In this document: one piece after another, positions 53,641 through 63,562 of the stretch | Layout of the letters: every line of letters begins with the position of its first letter | Position numbering within the stretch: the first letter of the stretch is position 1 | Assembly (NCBI GenBank): GCA_038030265.1 | Contig: CM075940.1 | Location: forward strand, 1,860,001-1,924,000 | DNA length: 64,000 bases | Direction: 5' to 3' | Origin: Corythucha ciliata | Taxonomy: Eukaryota; Arthropoda; Insecta; Hemiptera; Tingidae | Program-made: the position numbers and the translations under genes | The notes under the pieces: generated by a model | What the model saw: only the letters and a program-made list of their open reading frames with translations | The model's database searches: none | What the model was told of the DNA's origin: nothing

Positions 53641-53813
53641 GCGCGGTACCGACCGGGCTTCCGTAACAACATAACCCCCGCCGTGAAATAACCTATTTCT
53701 CTAAGTTTGAAAATAAAACAGAGCCGGGAAGGGGCTGGTAGCAGCACGTTGTACAGGTGAAGAGTATTGCTAATATAATATAACCTCGAAATCAATGAGG
53801 TTAGAATAGAATA

Positions 53814-55512
53814 AATGGTGTTCGGTAAGTCGACGGCAATAATGCAGGGGGGTTTTCTAGGTCCAAAATGGACCAAAAAATTCCATATAAACATAAGTCC
53901 GATTTCCAACCGTTTTCGAGATAATCGATATTTTAGTATTTTTAGCCATTAACGTTAATATCATTGGATTCAGCGCTTATAAGTCAAGAAAAGTTACACG
54001 TACATTAAATCTGAGGGCACTACCGAAAAGAGCAGACATTTTTCAGCGGGAATTGGTCCAGTTATCCCCGAAAGTAGTCGCACTTTTCCAGTAACCAGTC
54101 AGATTATGGAGATTTGTACCGATTTTAGGCAATTTAGCCGTAACTTGATTGCATGATAGCGAATCTTGAAATGCCATCCAGGTTTGGCAAATTTCATAAA
54201 AACTTGCCTCATTAGTGAGGATCAAAGTACCAAACTCAGATTATCGCACCTCTTCGTAAAAATTTGAAGAAATGAACACATTTCCAGCGAAAAGTGCTTG
54301 TTTGGGTGTTCTTTGCAATAGGCCTTTGCGAGGAAATGAAGGGGAAAAAATTGAGTTGATCAAACTACTTCTTATTTAAAATGAAAATAAAACTTCTTTT
54401 AGGCCTTAGTCAAGGTCAGCGATGCAAATAAAAACTTCCCGTAGTGTATTTGAACTTTATTCAGAACGATTTGCCTCATTCAATCCAAAATCTGGGGGAT
54501 TGGATCTTCGAAGCCTTATTCTTAACATGATCGTGCCCCCTCCCGCCTAATTGATCGAATTTCGCCAGTATTTGGATTGAAGTTATGATATGTGGATATG
54601 ACGAGGGGGTTCAATTCCACTACCACTTCGATCGCGGGACATGGCGCCCATGGATTTCCACGTCTGGGGTTTGGTAAAAGACAAATGTTTACTGCATCAG
54701 GAGGAGCTTCGAAGAAGGATTACAGGAGCTTTTGAGGCCCTTCGAGCCGGCATTTCTCCTCGCGTGACCAGTGGGTGCCACGAGAAAAAGGGCACGAGCC
54801 TGCCTTCGGAACAGAGGAGGACATTTGGAAAATGTATTGTAAAAAAAGAAGTTTAAGGAAATTTATTTGTTATTTTTTTACTAATTGTTATGAATTGGTG
54901 GAATAAACGCTACGAAATGTTTTTATTTTGCATCGTTGACCACGATTAGACCTACGAGAAGCTTTATTATCATTTTTAGAGAAATGATAGTATGCTTGAT
55001 TCCATTTTTCACTTTCATTTATTCAAAAAGGCCTATTGCAAAGAACACCCAAAAAAGCACTTTTAGCTCGAAATGTGTTCATTTTCCCAAACTTTCACGA
55101 AGGGGTGCGATGATCTGGGTTTGGTATTTTCATCCTCACTAATCAGTCAAGTTTTTGTGAAATTTGCCAAACCTGGATAGCATTTCAAGATTCGCTATCA
55201 TGCATTCAAGTTACGGCTAAACTGCCTAAAATCGGTACAAATCTCCACAATCTGACTAGTTACTGGAAAAGTGCAACTACTTTCGGGGATAACTGGACCA
55301 ATTCCCACTGACAAATGTCTGCTCTTTTCACTAGTGCTCTCAGATTTTATGTGCGTATAACTGTTCTCGACTTATGAGCGCTAATCCAATGAAATTAACG
55401 TTAATGGCTAAAAATACTAAAATATCGATTATCTCGAAAACCGTTGGAAATCGGACCTATGTTTAAGAAAACCCCCCTGCATTATTGCTGTCGACTTAGC
55501 AAACACCCTGTA
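53814..55512 (+). mobile_element. Tc1/mariner-superfamily (IS630-like) element with ~490-bp TIRs
   Basis: 53814-54327 and 55031-55512 are long imperfect inverted repeats; outer ends read GGTGTTCGGTAAGTCGACGG and, reversed, TACAGGGTGTTTGCTAAG. They enclose 0.7 kb with a transposase C-terminus. The arms are diverged by several percent with small indels, so the element is old. Confidence 0.8.
54620..54856 (+). pseudogene. IS630/mariner-like transposase C-terminal fragment
   Basis: SRDMAPMDFHVWGLVKDK corresponds to the SPDLxPxDFxLWGxLKxK motif near the third catalytic residue. EELRRRITGAFEAL and the RTFGKCI tail follow. The N-terminal HTH and first two catalytic residues are missing. Confidence 0.75.
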
Positions 55513-55909
55513 TAAACCAAATGAAAACATTCAAACTGCTGAAAGGAATGAAATAAAGAGTCAAACTAATTAGCGGAACTGAAATAATGAAGGAACGAGA
55601 AGAGAGAAGAATGAACGAGGAGAGAGAGGCAGAAAATAAAATTAAACGAGAGAGTGTAATTCAAAGAGTATCTCCGACCTGCTTCGAGGGGAGCGGTGCC
55701 ATCAAGGGTGTTTGAGGCTTGACCTTGAATTTGTAACCCTGGACGCATTGGAAGGTCCTATTTCGTATTAACTGTCGTCTTTTTTTTTTTGTCAAGAACC
55801 AAGAAGGAGACGCGAAAAGTTCCACACGCTAGGCATCGAGTAAAAATCCGGCAACGCTCAATTCTGAAGGCCACCATTCTTCATTTCACTTCGCTAACAG
55901 TGAGACTCG

Positions 55910-55940
55910 CAGTGGCGGATCCACGTGTCATAATAAGGTC

Positions 55941-55990
<50 letters not shown>

Positions 55991-56334
55991 GAAATAAATA
56001 CAAAACATGAAAAAAAGAGGTAAGAAAATGAACAAAATTAGTAAATTAAGTGTGAAAGAGCGAATCGACAGTTATCACATCACTACAAACACTACAAAAG
56101 CAGCGGGAAAATTCATAAGAAACTCAGGGTGGTAAAGGACCTCCCTCTTCCGTCGAAGATTTTGATTTCATTCTTCCGGGAAAAGAAACACGAAAAATCA
56201 GGAAAAGTGGCTCCTTTGTATCTTTCTTTTTCACTGGAGGTGTAAAATCCCCCCCCCCTCTCCCTCTTTCCAGGGAGTTGATAATTTTTGCTTCGACCCC
56301 CCCCCCCTTTGATAAAATGCTGGATCCGCCACTG
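55910..56334. mobile_element. hAT MITE with 8-bp duplication and (TAA)n
   Basis: Ends CAGTGGCGGATCCA and its reverse complement, with GAGACTCG on both sides (55902-55909, 56335-56342). A TAA microsatellite lies at about 55943-55990, and two C-runs lie near the right end. Non-coding. Confidence 0.9.
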
Positions 56335-56342
56335 GAGACTCG

Positions 56343-57110
56343 GAAAAAGGAGTGCACTTTTTCAAACACAAAATATAAGCGTCCTGGTAAACACAATATT
56401 AATTTATAGGTACCCCATGAACATTTTAAAAATCCCAGACATATTATGCAATGTTGACATGAGGTTGCCAGATCACCGGTTTTTGCCAGGAGTCTCCGGG
56501 ACCTGTGACCCGTTCTCCGATCTGGCCGAAAATATTTCCGGGCCAAAAAATCTGTAACAACAAATCTCTACCTATTATTTTCATTTTTATCTCTTGGTAG
56601 ACAGATGCTGCTATTGCAAGGGCAAGGGCCAGCTTTAACCGGAAAAGTTTCAAACTACAATAAAGTCCCGACCATAATAATGTTCCGACCATGAGAAAGT
56701 TCCGACCAAATAACTGCCCCTCCTCGGCCCTTCCGCATGCCATGAAAATAAAATTTTCCCTCAGACTCACTTGATCCAGCAAATTAAAATTTAAATTCTG
56801 TAATCAAAACGTCTGGTTTTCCATTCAAAACGTTGACACCCCCCCCCCCCCCGTCAGGGTGTCCCTGTGCATATTCCTTGACTGTCTGACATGTAATCTG
56901 AACCTTGAAATCTGACATGTGGCTCTCGGTGAATAACGAACAAAATATTTTTCAATTTTCGGTTGGTCGGTTTCTTGGCAATGCTAGAAATTGATTAGTA
57001 CTTTGCTCGTTATTTGGCAAACGCCTCATGTCCGATGCCGGCTTAAGTGTAATCACTGGGGAAACTACATTTTTCAGGGCCTGTGGTGGAAATCTCAATG
57101 AGGCCTCTTA
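56343..57110. other. No gene identified
   Basis: Contains a C-run of about 15 near 56830 and no coding signal. Confidence 0.4.
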
Positions 57111-57252
57111 TGGCGTTTTCTATTTACATAAAATTCCGCTCTGGAGCTGAGCATTTCCACCCGTCTTCTCCGTTACCATATGATGTAATTCAGAGAAGAC
57201 GGGTGGAAGTGCTCGCCTTCAGAACAGAATTTTATGGAAATGGAAAACGCTA
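57111..57252. mobile_element. Foldback MITE with 55-bp arms
   Basis: 57115-57169 and 57194-57248 are inverted repeats of about 85% identity (GTTTTCYATTTMCATAAAAT...), with a 24-base spacer. Confidence 0.75.
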
Positions 57253-57299
57253 TCAGTCTCTAAATTAACAAGAAATATAATTAATTTTTATGTATCGTT

Positions 57300-58440
57300 A
57301 AATTATGGTTTTTTCTCAATTTAAGCGATAAGCATTTTTTCTCAATTTTGGTAACGATTCAGCGCTTTTCCTAAATTTTGCAGTTATTATCGATGTCGTC
57401 ACAATTGGGCAAAAATTAGCACTTTGTACACATTTAGCCATGAGTTAGCGCTTTTTCTCCATTTTAACAGTGAATTACTGTTTTTATCCATTTGGGCAAC
57501 GAATTAGCGCTGTTTTTTCTTTTTTAGCAGTGTATTAATGGATTTATTCGCATTTAGCCTCGAATTTGCACTTTCCCTAAATTTTAGCAGTAAATTAGCG
57601 CTATTTCTCCACATTAGCAGCGAATGGGCTATGTATTCACATGATAACAATGAATTAGCGCTTAGCCTCAATTTTAGCCCCGAATGAGCGCCACTCAATT
57701 TCACGCCACATGGCGTTGCCTCCAGAAATCGTTGATTGTGTTTTCTCAATTCTAGCTTTAAATGAGTGCTTTTGGTTTAATATTCATTCTAAATAATACA
57801 CCTATGTTTTCGGTCAGAATTTTTTTTTTTACAACCCACCCTCAAACTTTTTCTGTGTACGTTTTAACATGTCTAGATTCGATTTCTGCAATGTCCGTCC
57901 GCCGTACGCCGTCCGGGCCATATCTTGCCCTAGGATTGCTCGAAAAAATTCGTTCTTTCACACATAGACTCCATTTGGGATCTAGTTGGTCCTAACATCT
58001 GATCAGTTTGATCAAATAACTCCCTGGCGTTTTATGCGCCAAAAGCGGGTCCAAAATGGGGGTTTTCAAAGGTTTTGAGATCATAGGGGTGTGGGGTGTC
58101 GATTTTCATGTAATGTCAAGCCGGATTTGACTATTCATGAATTTGCAGTAAAATTTGCAGCGTTTTTCTCAAGACTAGCCGTGAATCAGCGTCTTTTCTT
58201 AATTTTGTCCACGACTTTGAGATTTTTTCACATTAAGCCATGGATTAGTGTTTTCCCTCAATTTTAGCAATGAATTAGCGCTTTTTCTCAATTTCAGCCA
58301 TGAAACCGTGAATTGTGTTTTTAAATTTTAGCTTTATATGAGCGCTTTTTCTCAATTTTAACCTTAAGTTAGCGCCTTTTCTTACTTTTGCCAACGAATT
58401 GACGATTTTTTCACATTTAGTCATGAATTAGCGCTTATTG
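57300..58440. repeat. Degenerate short-repeat array, reverse complement of the 29.2-30.4 kb array
   Basis: Repeats GAATTAGCGCTTTTTCTC and AATTTTAGC at 30-45 bp spacing, the reverse complement of the GCTAAAATTGAGAAAA/GCGCTAATTC theme. No clear hAT ends were found around it. Confidence 0.7.
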
Positions 58441-58479
58441 TTTGAACCCTGGACCATCACATACACATGTGTTCCTACA

Positions 58480-58642
58480 TAATAAAATAATATAATTGTT
58501 GATTCGAACGAATTTATCGCGTTTCTGTTACGAGTCGAAACATTGGTGCCGAAACCCGGGAACCATGCCTCAGCAACGTTCTCCCATCGTCACGAGGAGC
58601 AGAAGTCAAGAAATGTCCGTAGAAACACACGCGTTATTTTAA
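58480..58642 (+). repeat. BEL/Pao-type LTR end, primer-binding site and 25-codon leader ORF
   Basis: The sequence ends GTTACGAGTCGAAACA at 58542 and continues TTGGTGCCGAAACCCGGGA (58543-58561), the LTR/primer-site arrangement of BEL/Pao elements. ATG at 58565 opens 25 codons (RSPIVTRSRSQ...) that stop at 58642, six bases before the viral ORF. The left LTR boundary is not seen. Confidence 0.6.
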
Positions 58643-58648
58643 TTAATT

Positions 58649-59767
58649 ATGAGTCTGCCCACCAGGAAGTTTGAGTACAAGACAAACACGCTGCTCAAGG
58701 CAGCCCTGACAGAGGATCGCGACCCCAGGAGGATCAAGAATAAGTCCTTACCGTCATGGCCGAGCCAGAAGGAGTTAAACAGTCTGGGCACTGTCAGCGC
58801 ACTATATGTATATACTAATCCACCACCCATGGGATATGGAACCCCAGCACTTAAAGTGGCCGAATCGGTACTCCGAGCTTACAGCTACAACAAAAGCCCA
58901 GAGAATGAGAGGGAGAGAATCATAGATGGATACCGGGTCAATGTTCCTTACTGGAAGGGCCCTGATAAGGATTTTCCTTTCGAACAAATACACGGAAATT
59001 TCCACGTAGGGTCGGCAAAAGTGATGGCAATACAGATGTTAGTGAAGAATTTCCCACAAATTCAGACAAGCTTGCAATCTACAATGAACTTCCTGATGAG
59101 CACTAATTCATCAGTACTTACAAGAGGTAGGCAAACATGGTGCCCATTGTACAAACAAAGTCTTCCCAGCGCCCAGGCCTATGTGAACATGGCAGAGCTC
59201 ATTAAAGATAATCTTGGCATCTCGTCTACAACCTGCTTGGAATGGATGCAATGTTTCACTAAGCTTCTAAACCTCGAATCGCTAATTTTCACCACAACTG
59301 AGGATCACAGAGTGACGAACTTCCATGTGGACGCACTAACCAGGCAGAAAATCCCACAAGTGAAGATATTAAAGAAAAGGGTCAAGAAAACTGTACATGG
59401 CAATGAAGCCGTTTACAGAGAAGTGATGGACATCGCTAGATCATTTTGCTCGTACATCAAACATGGTGAAAGGGCTAAGCTGAAACGCCGTGCAATTGCA
59501 TCAGCGAACATGATACTTAGGATGTTCCTGACCGCAATCGAGGAGTTCCATTTGTCTCTCTCAAAAGGGATGACTGGGTCAACAATAGGTGTTGGGGGAG
59601 AAGAAAAGAAGCACAAAATCCAAACATCAATGCAATCTGCCACTCTTGAACACGGGGAAATGACAAACCAGTTCCAGGCCACCCAAGACGCCACCAAGTG
59701 GAACGAGTGCTTGTCCTCTGACTTATTCATGTTACTACACCAAGCGCTTTGGCACAAAAATCAGTAG
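58649..59767 (+). CDS. Endogenous orthomyxovirus (quaranjavirus-like) PB1 polymerase fragment
   Basis: 372 codons without a stop. Landmarks of the PB1 RNA polymerase subunit: VYTNPPPMGYGT near the N-terminus, RRAIASANMILRMF about residue 280, GGEEKK at 316-321, and DATKWNE ending near 353, which is polymerase motif A with the first catalytic Asp. Homology stops a few residues later at a junction with a dispersed repeat, so motifs B-E including the SDD centre are absent. It cannot be an active polymerase. The ATG is chosen because the frame begins there, shortly after a BEL primer site. About 50 residues precede the conserved N-terminal part. Quaranjavirus-like endogenous copies are known in ticks. 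Retention of an open frame may mean recent integration or selection. Confidence 0.88.
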   Translation: MSLPTRKFEYKTNTLLKAALTEDRDPRRIKNKSLPSWPSQKELNSLGTVSALYVYTNPPPMGYGTPALKVAESVLRAYSYNKSPENERERIIDGYRVNVPYWKGPDKDFPFEQIHGNFHVGSAKVMAIQMLVKNFPQIQTSLQSTMNFLMSTNSSVLTRGRQTWCPLYKQSLPSAQAYVNMAELIKDNLGISSTTCLEWMQCFTKLLNLESLIFTTTEDHRVTNFHVDALTRQKIPQVKILKKRVKKTVHGNEAVYREVMDIARSFCSYIKHGERAKLKRRAIASANMILRMFLTAIEEFHLSLSKGMTGSTIGVGGEEKKHKIQTSMQSATLEHGEMTNQFQATQDATKWNECLSSDLFMLLHQALWHKNQ

Positions 59768-60086
59768 TCATGAGACCCTGGTCGGTATTGCATTTAAGCC
59801 CAATCGATCGTGGTGGAGGGGGGAAGCATGGCTTGAAATGATCAAGAAATCACTAAAAATCACCCGTTGATTCCAGAAGCATTATATTCGGTACGATGAT
59901 TTCATTTTGAAGTAGCCTTTGATTCCTATCAAGTTCAGCTTAAACAAACCCGGCAGCAAGCAGTACGAGGGAGGGTCAAACATTAACGAAACAAATCATG
60001 GTCTCAACATTACTACTTCTGGGACGGCTTACGGAATCCGTATACAAAATGAAATGCACTCTTTCCGACCGCCAGCTGCCGGAGCG

Positions 60087-60089
<3 letters not shown>
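59744..60089 (+). repeat. Dispersed repeat copy (relative of 33130-33940)
   Basis: GCGCTTTGGCACAARAATCAG through TCTTTCCGACCGCCAGCTRCCGGAGCGAA follows the 33.3-33.9 kb copy. It begins exactly where PB1 homology stops and ends at a T27 run. Confidence 0.8.
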
Positions 60090-60120
<31 letters not shown>

Positions 60121-60876
60121 TGTTCGGTCCGTTGGTTGGGGGGGGGGGTCTGAGTTAGCTCGTGGCGTTGCCCGGTAGAGGTAGGGGAAGGTTTAGGATA
60201 TTGGCGGCGGTAGGAGCTCTTTTCAGGCGGCGGAGGTACCATGCCAGCGTTAGTATGGCAGCCGCGGCAATTATCACCGTCACCCCACCTGCCGTGGTTG
60301 TTACGACGAGGTGGCGCCGAGCCACGTGGTGCTGTGGAAGTGAGATTGCCGCTACCGTGGCTATAGTTCCGTTGGAGAGAAGTGGCAGGAGTTCGTCGAG
60401 GTCCAAGTCGGCTAGCCGCTGCAGGTGGCTCTGCGAGCAATTTACCCACCGAGGAGTTCACATGGATGATTCCATCGACGCTAGCCCCCACGTAGACACC
60501 CCTGGCATGGAGTTCACACCCTGCCGTTTCTGGTAGGTGACCCTTTCCGCGCAACGTGATGGTTGTCATATTAGGTTGTCCGCCGCTCGCTACAAAATAT
60601 ATTTTCAAGTTAGCGTGCATTGAGTTCGATGCGATAATCCGCAACTCACCTGGAGAGGGTCCGCGCAGAACCGAAGTTGAAGCACCGTGATACGGTGATA
60701 GACGGGATTGCGCCGTCGCTACTCAAATAATAACCCAGAATGAGAGTCAATATTATTGGTAGGTAATCATTGAACTCGACTGTAAATAAAGAAGGGTTAC
60801 CGGTTAACGCAATTACAAGTTCTGTGTGTGCGTGTGGACAATTTACTTTACTTTTGGAGGCAAGAACGAAAAACAC
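60090..60876 (-). pseudogene. Env-like glycoprotein C-terminal relic with A-tail
   Basis: On the minus strand 60876-60646 and 60644 onward contain MTTITLRGKGHLP and CELHARGVY. After a frame change (about 60405) comes a C-terminal part with sequon NGT, a hydrophobic anchor (VIIAAAAILTLAWY) and a basic juxtamembrane RRLKR. The stop lies about 40 bases before a run of 27 A (T on +, 60090-60117). This fits the membrane-proximal end of a retroelement env-like protein. The A-tail suggests retroposition of an mRNA. Frames are broken. Confidence 0.5.
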
Positions 60877-60911
60877 CGAGGTTTCATATTAAATTGCTGT
60901 GGCTACTATTT

Positions 60912-61061
60912 AGACCCCGTTCATAAGCACTTTGTTATGCGCCTGTGGAGCCTATAAAAGCATTTAGATACGTTGTTCAGACTCCACAGACGCATACCAT
61001 AAGACTAAACGGTGGACGTAAGGATTTTTTGTGAATATTCATATGGTTTGTGAATGGGGCT
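60912..61061. mobile_element. Harbinger-type MITE
   Basis: Ends AGACCCCGTTCATAA and, reversed, AGCCCCATTCACAAA. The inner pair TATGCGCCTGTGGAG / CTCCACAGACGCATA also forms a hairpin. Related in style to the MITE at 15384. Confidence 0.6.
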
Positions 61062-62190
61062 TTGAAAATGCCACTGGTTGGGTGGTATTACAATGGTTTG
61101 GGTAATCCTATAGTCCGGTCAGAAAATGAATCCCGAAAAAGAGAGCGAGAGGAAGTGGCCGGTCGTACTCCGGTTAGTACGATTTTTAAAGAAGTATTTG
61201 CACCAATATCAAACGGTGGGTACGAGCTGGTCACTGAAGTTTCCTCTCACGCAAACATAAAATCAACACTCTGCCGCCTTCGGCGAACCACACTGGGGAC
61301 ACTGCAGAATCCATCTTCAAGCCGCGAAATCTAATTAACAGACGAGATGCTTGTTCTGTCCGTCGGGGCATCTTTTCTATTGTGTGACATCAATTGCCTG
61401 ATTGGGAAAAGAGCCCTTGTATTCAGCAGTACATCTGGTCGCGAGCTCCTGAAGCATAAGAATGATTTCTTTTTGGATGGGAGCTTCAAAAGCTCGTCCA
61501 AGCAATTCCTTTAACTTTTCACAATACCCGCGGACCTGGGAAGCTTCGAAGACGAAACAAATTTGGTTCCCGCAGCGTATGTCCTTCTCCAGGTTAAAAA
61601 AAGGGCACCTATACAATGTTGTTGGAGACCCTAAAAAAGTGGGGATGGTCACCGAGAAAGGTGAAACTCGACTTTGAATCCTCAGTGATTGTAGCCATAC
61701 AAGACGTGTTCAGTGATGTGATAGTGTCGGGCTGCAGCTAACATTTCAATCAGTGCCTTTGGAGACGGATTCAGCTGATAGGGTTGACGTTTGATTACAA
61801 AAACAACGAGGAAATCAGAAAGATCTGCCGGATGTGCTCCACCCTAGCATTGATCCCGCCGGACAAAGTGAGCGATGGCAGGGCAGTTATTATGGAGTTC
61901 GCTCCACGACAAACGAAATTGACAGAGTTTCTAGATTATTTCACAGATCAATGGCTCGGCAACGAAAACATACCGATTTCGACGTGGGATGTTCATCAAG
62001 AAAGGCATCGGACCAACAACCCAGAAGAAGGCTGGAATAGCAAAATCATCAAAGTAGTCGGGCGAAATAGCTCCCATACATTCTTCCTTCTCAACAGACA
62101 CGGAAGAAACTTCTGGGCGAATAATGTCTGCATAACTGCGAATTCCAGGGAAGAAAAGGCGAAAGGTTTACGAGGACCTTGACGGCAGGA
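61062..62190 (+). pseudogene. MULE (Mutator-like) transposase relic
   Basis: The N-terminal part reads ANIKSTLCRLRRTTLG. After frame changes near 61330-61680, KLDFESSVIVAIQDVF (catalytic Asp) and SGCSYHFNQCLWRRIQ (CxxH) appear. An open frame 61784-62182 then gives LTFDYKNNEEIRKIC, STWDVHQERHRTNNPEEGW (catalytic Glu region) and the C-terminal end. These are the MULE-domain landmarks. Stops and shifts in the middle make it non-functional. 62191-62880 beyond it has no gene I recognise. Confidence 0.85.
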
Positions 62191-62889
62191 TACGGAGCAT
62201 TCTCACCAAGTACCAGCAGGAGGGTAATCTGCTTTCCCCTCAACATCTCGCTACGCTTTACCCTCAACAAAGCAGTACATAATAGGATTAACTTTGACAA
62301 GGGTCTGCTCCCAGGTAATGCGCGCTAAAGTCCTGATTTTTTCTTCGCGCGGGAAAAGCACGAGCTCTAACGGCACGTAATCATAGGCCATAAACGAAAC
62401 TGAAACAGAAAAATAACCCGCAAAGGGGACCCATTGAATGAGGTGAATATAGCTCTAATTACTTGTTTCCAACTGGTTAGACAAACGGAATGCAGGTGGT
62501 CAGCTAAATCTTACGCTAATTTACGTTTGTGAGTTGAAAAGGGGTGGTGGTGAAGTTCAAAATATTGTTAGAGGATTGGGCTTCATGGACCGGTAAATTA
62601 GCTGGTTCAAAATATTCAGTTGACTTCCATCAGTAATGTCAAGTCTTTTTGGTCTTTTTTTAGTTCCAAGCGGTGGTGGAGCCCTTCCTGTTTTCACTCT
62701 GACGGTAACAAGCTTTCGGACGCATTGCTTATCTCCGGGACATTCGCTCAAATGTTCGATCGAAATGTTCGTGTACCTATGTTATCCCAGCGGCATGATG
62801 TAGGGTTGAATCATGTGGATTTTTCTGAACACCCACACAGTCTTTGCCTACAATTCATCCCCTCAGGAATCTTCGAAAATATTGTGAGG

Positions 62890-63390
62890 AAAGGAGACCC
62901 CCACCACCACCCCCAATGACAGCACAAGGCGGCGAGCCAGACGAAAAGGATCAGAAGAAAAAGGAATTCGGTGGGCGAGGGAAGCGGAAGAAATAAAAGC
63001 GAAAAGAGAAGATAACCTCACCCCTAACGTAGAATACTTCGATATAATATCAAAATTACGGGAAAGTGCAAAACAAAACAAACAAAACATAAAATGGAAA
63101 AACGCTATGACAAATTGACAACCGACACCGGGCAGTCAAGTTCAGTCTGGGTGACAAGGTTCTTCTTTACATTCCCATTAGGAAAAAGGGTAGAAGCAAG
63201 AAATTGTTATGAAGGTATTTTGGACCATTCAAAATTATTAAAAAATTATCCGAGGTAAATTATTAAATCGAAAAAAGAAAAAGAAATAAATAGGTAAAAG
63301 ATGTCGTTCACGTGGCACGTCTAAAACCGTACTTCTCATGGGAAAATAAATTCAATGTCCATTGTCCTCAATAAATTCATAATTCAGCAA
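62890..63390 (+). pseudogene. Gypsy integrase C-terminal end
   Basis: REDNLTPNVEYFDIISKL, then FSLGDKVLLYIPIRKKGR and YFGPFKIIKKLSE in shifted frames, then KDVVHVARLKPYFSW, the standard post-core end of a Gypsy integrase. Everything upstream of the C-terminal domain is missing. Confidence 0.75.
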
Positions 63391-63562
63391 TAAAAAGGAA
63401 GAGAATAATATATTACGACATAAGGCCGGAACGGCAACCAAATCTGGAAAGGTTCTTCCGAAAATTGAAAAGGAGAACAAATGTTAGTTTGTACAAAAAA
63501 GGAAATTACGGCGCCGTTAGAACATAACAGTCCAACATTGGAAAGTATATGTAGAATAGAAC

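Noticed and set aside
60155..60536. Plus-strand frame opposite the env-like relic
   Set aside because: GC-driven antisense frame without motifs; the minus strand carries the sequon, anchor and A-tail.
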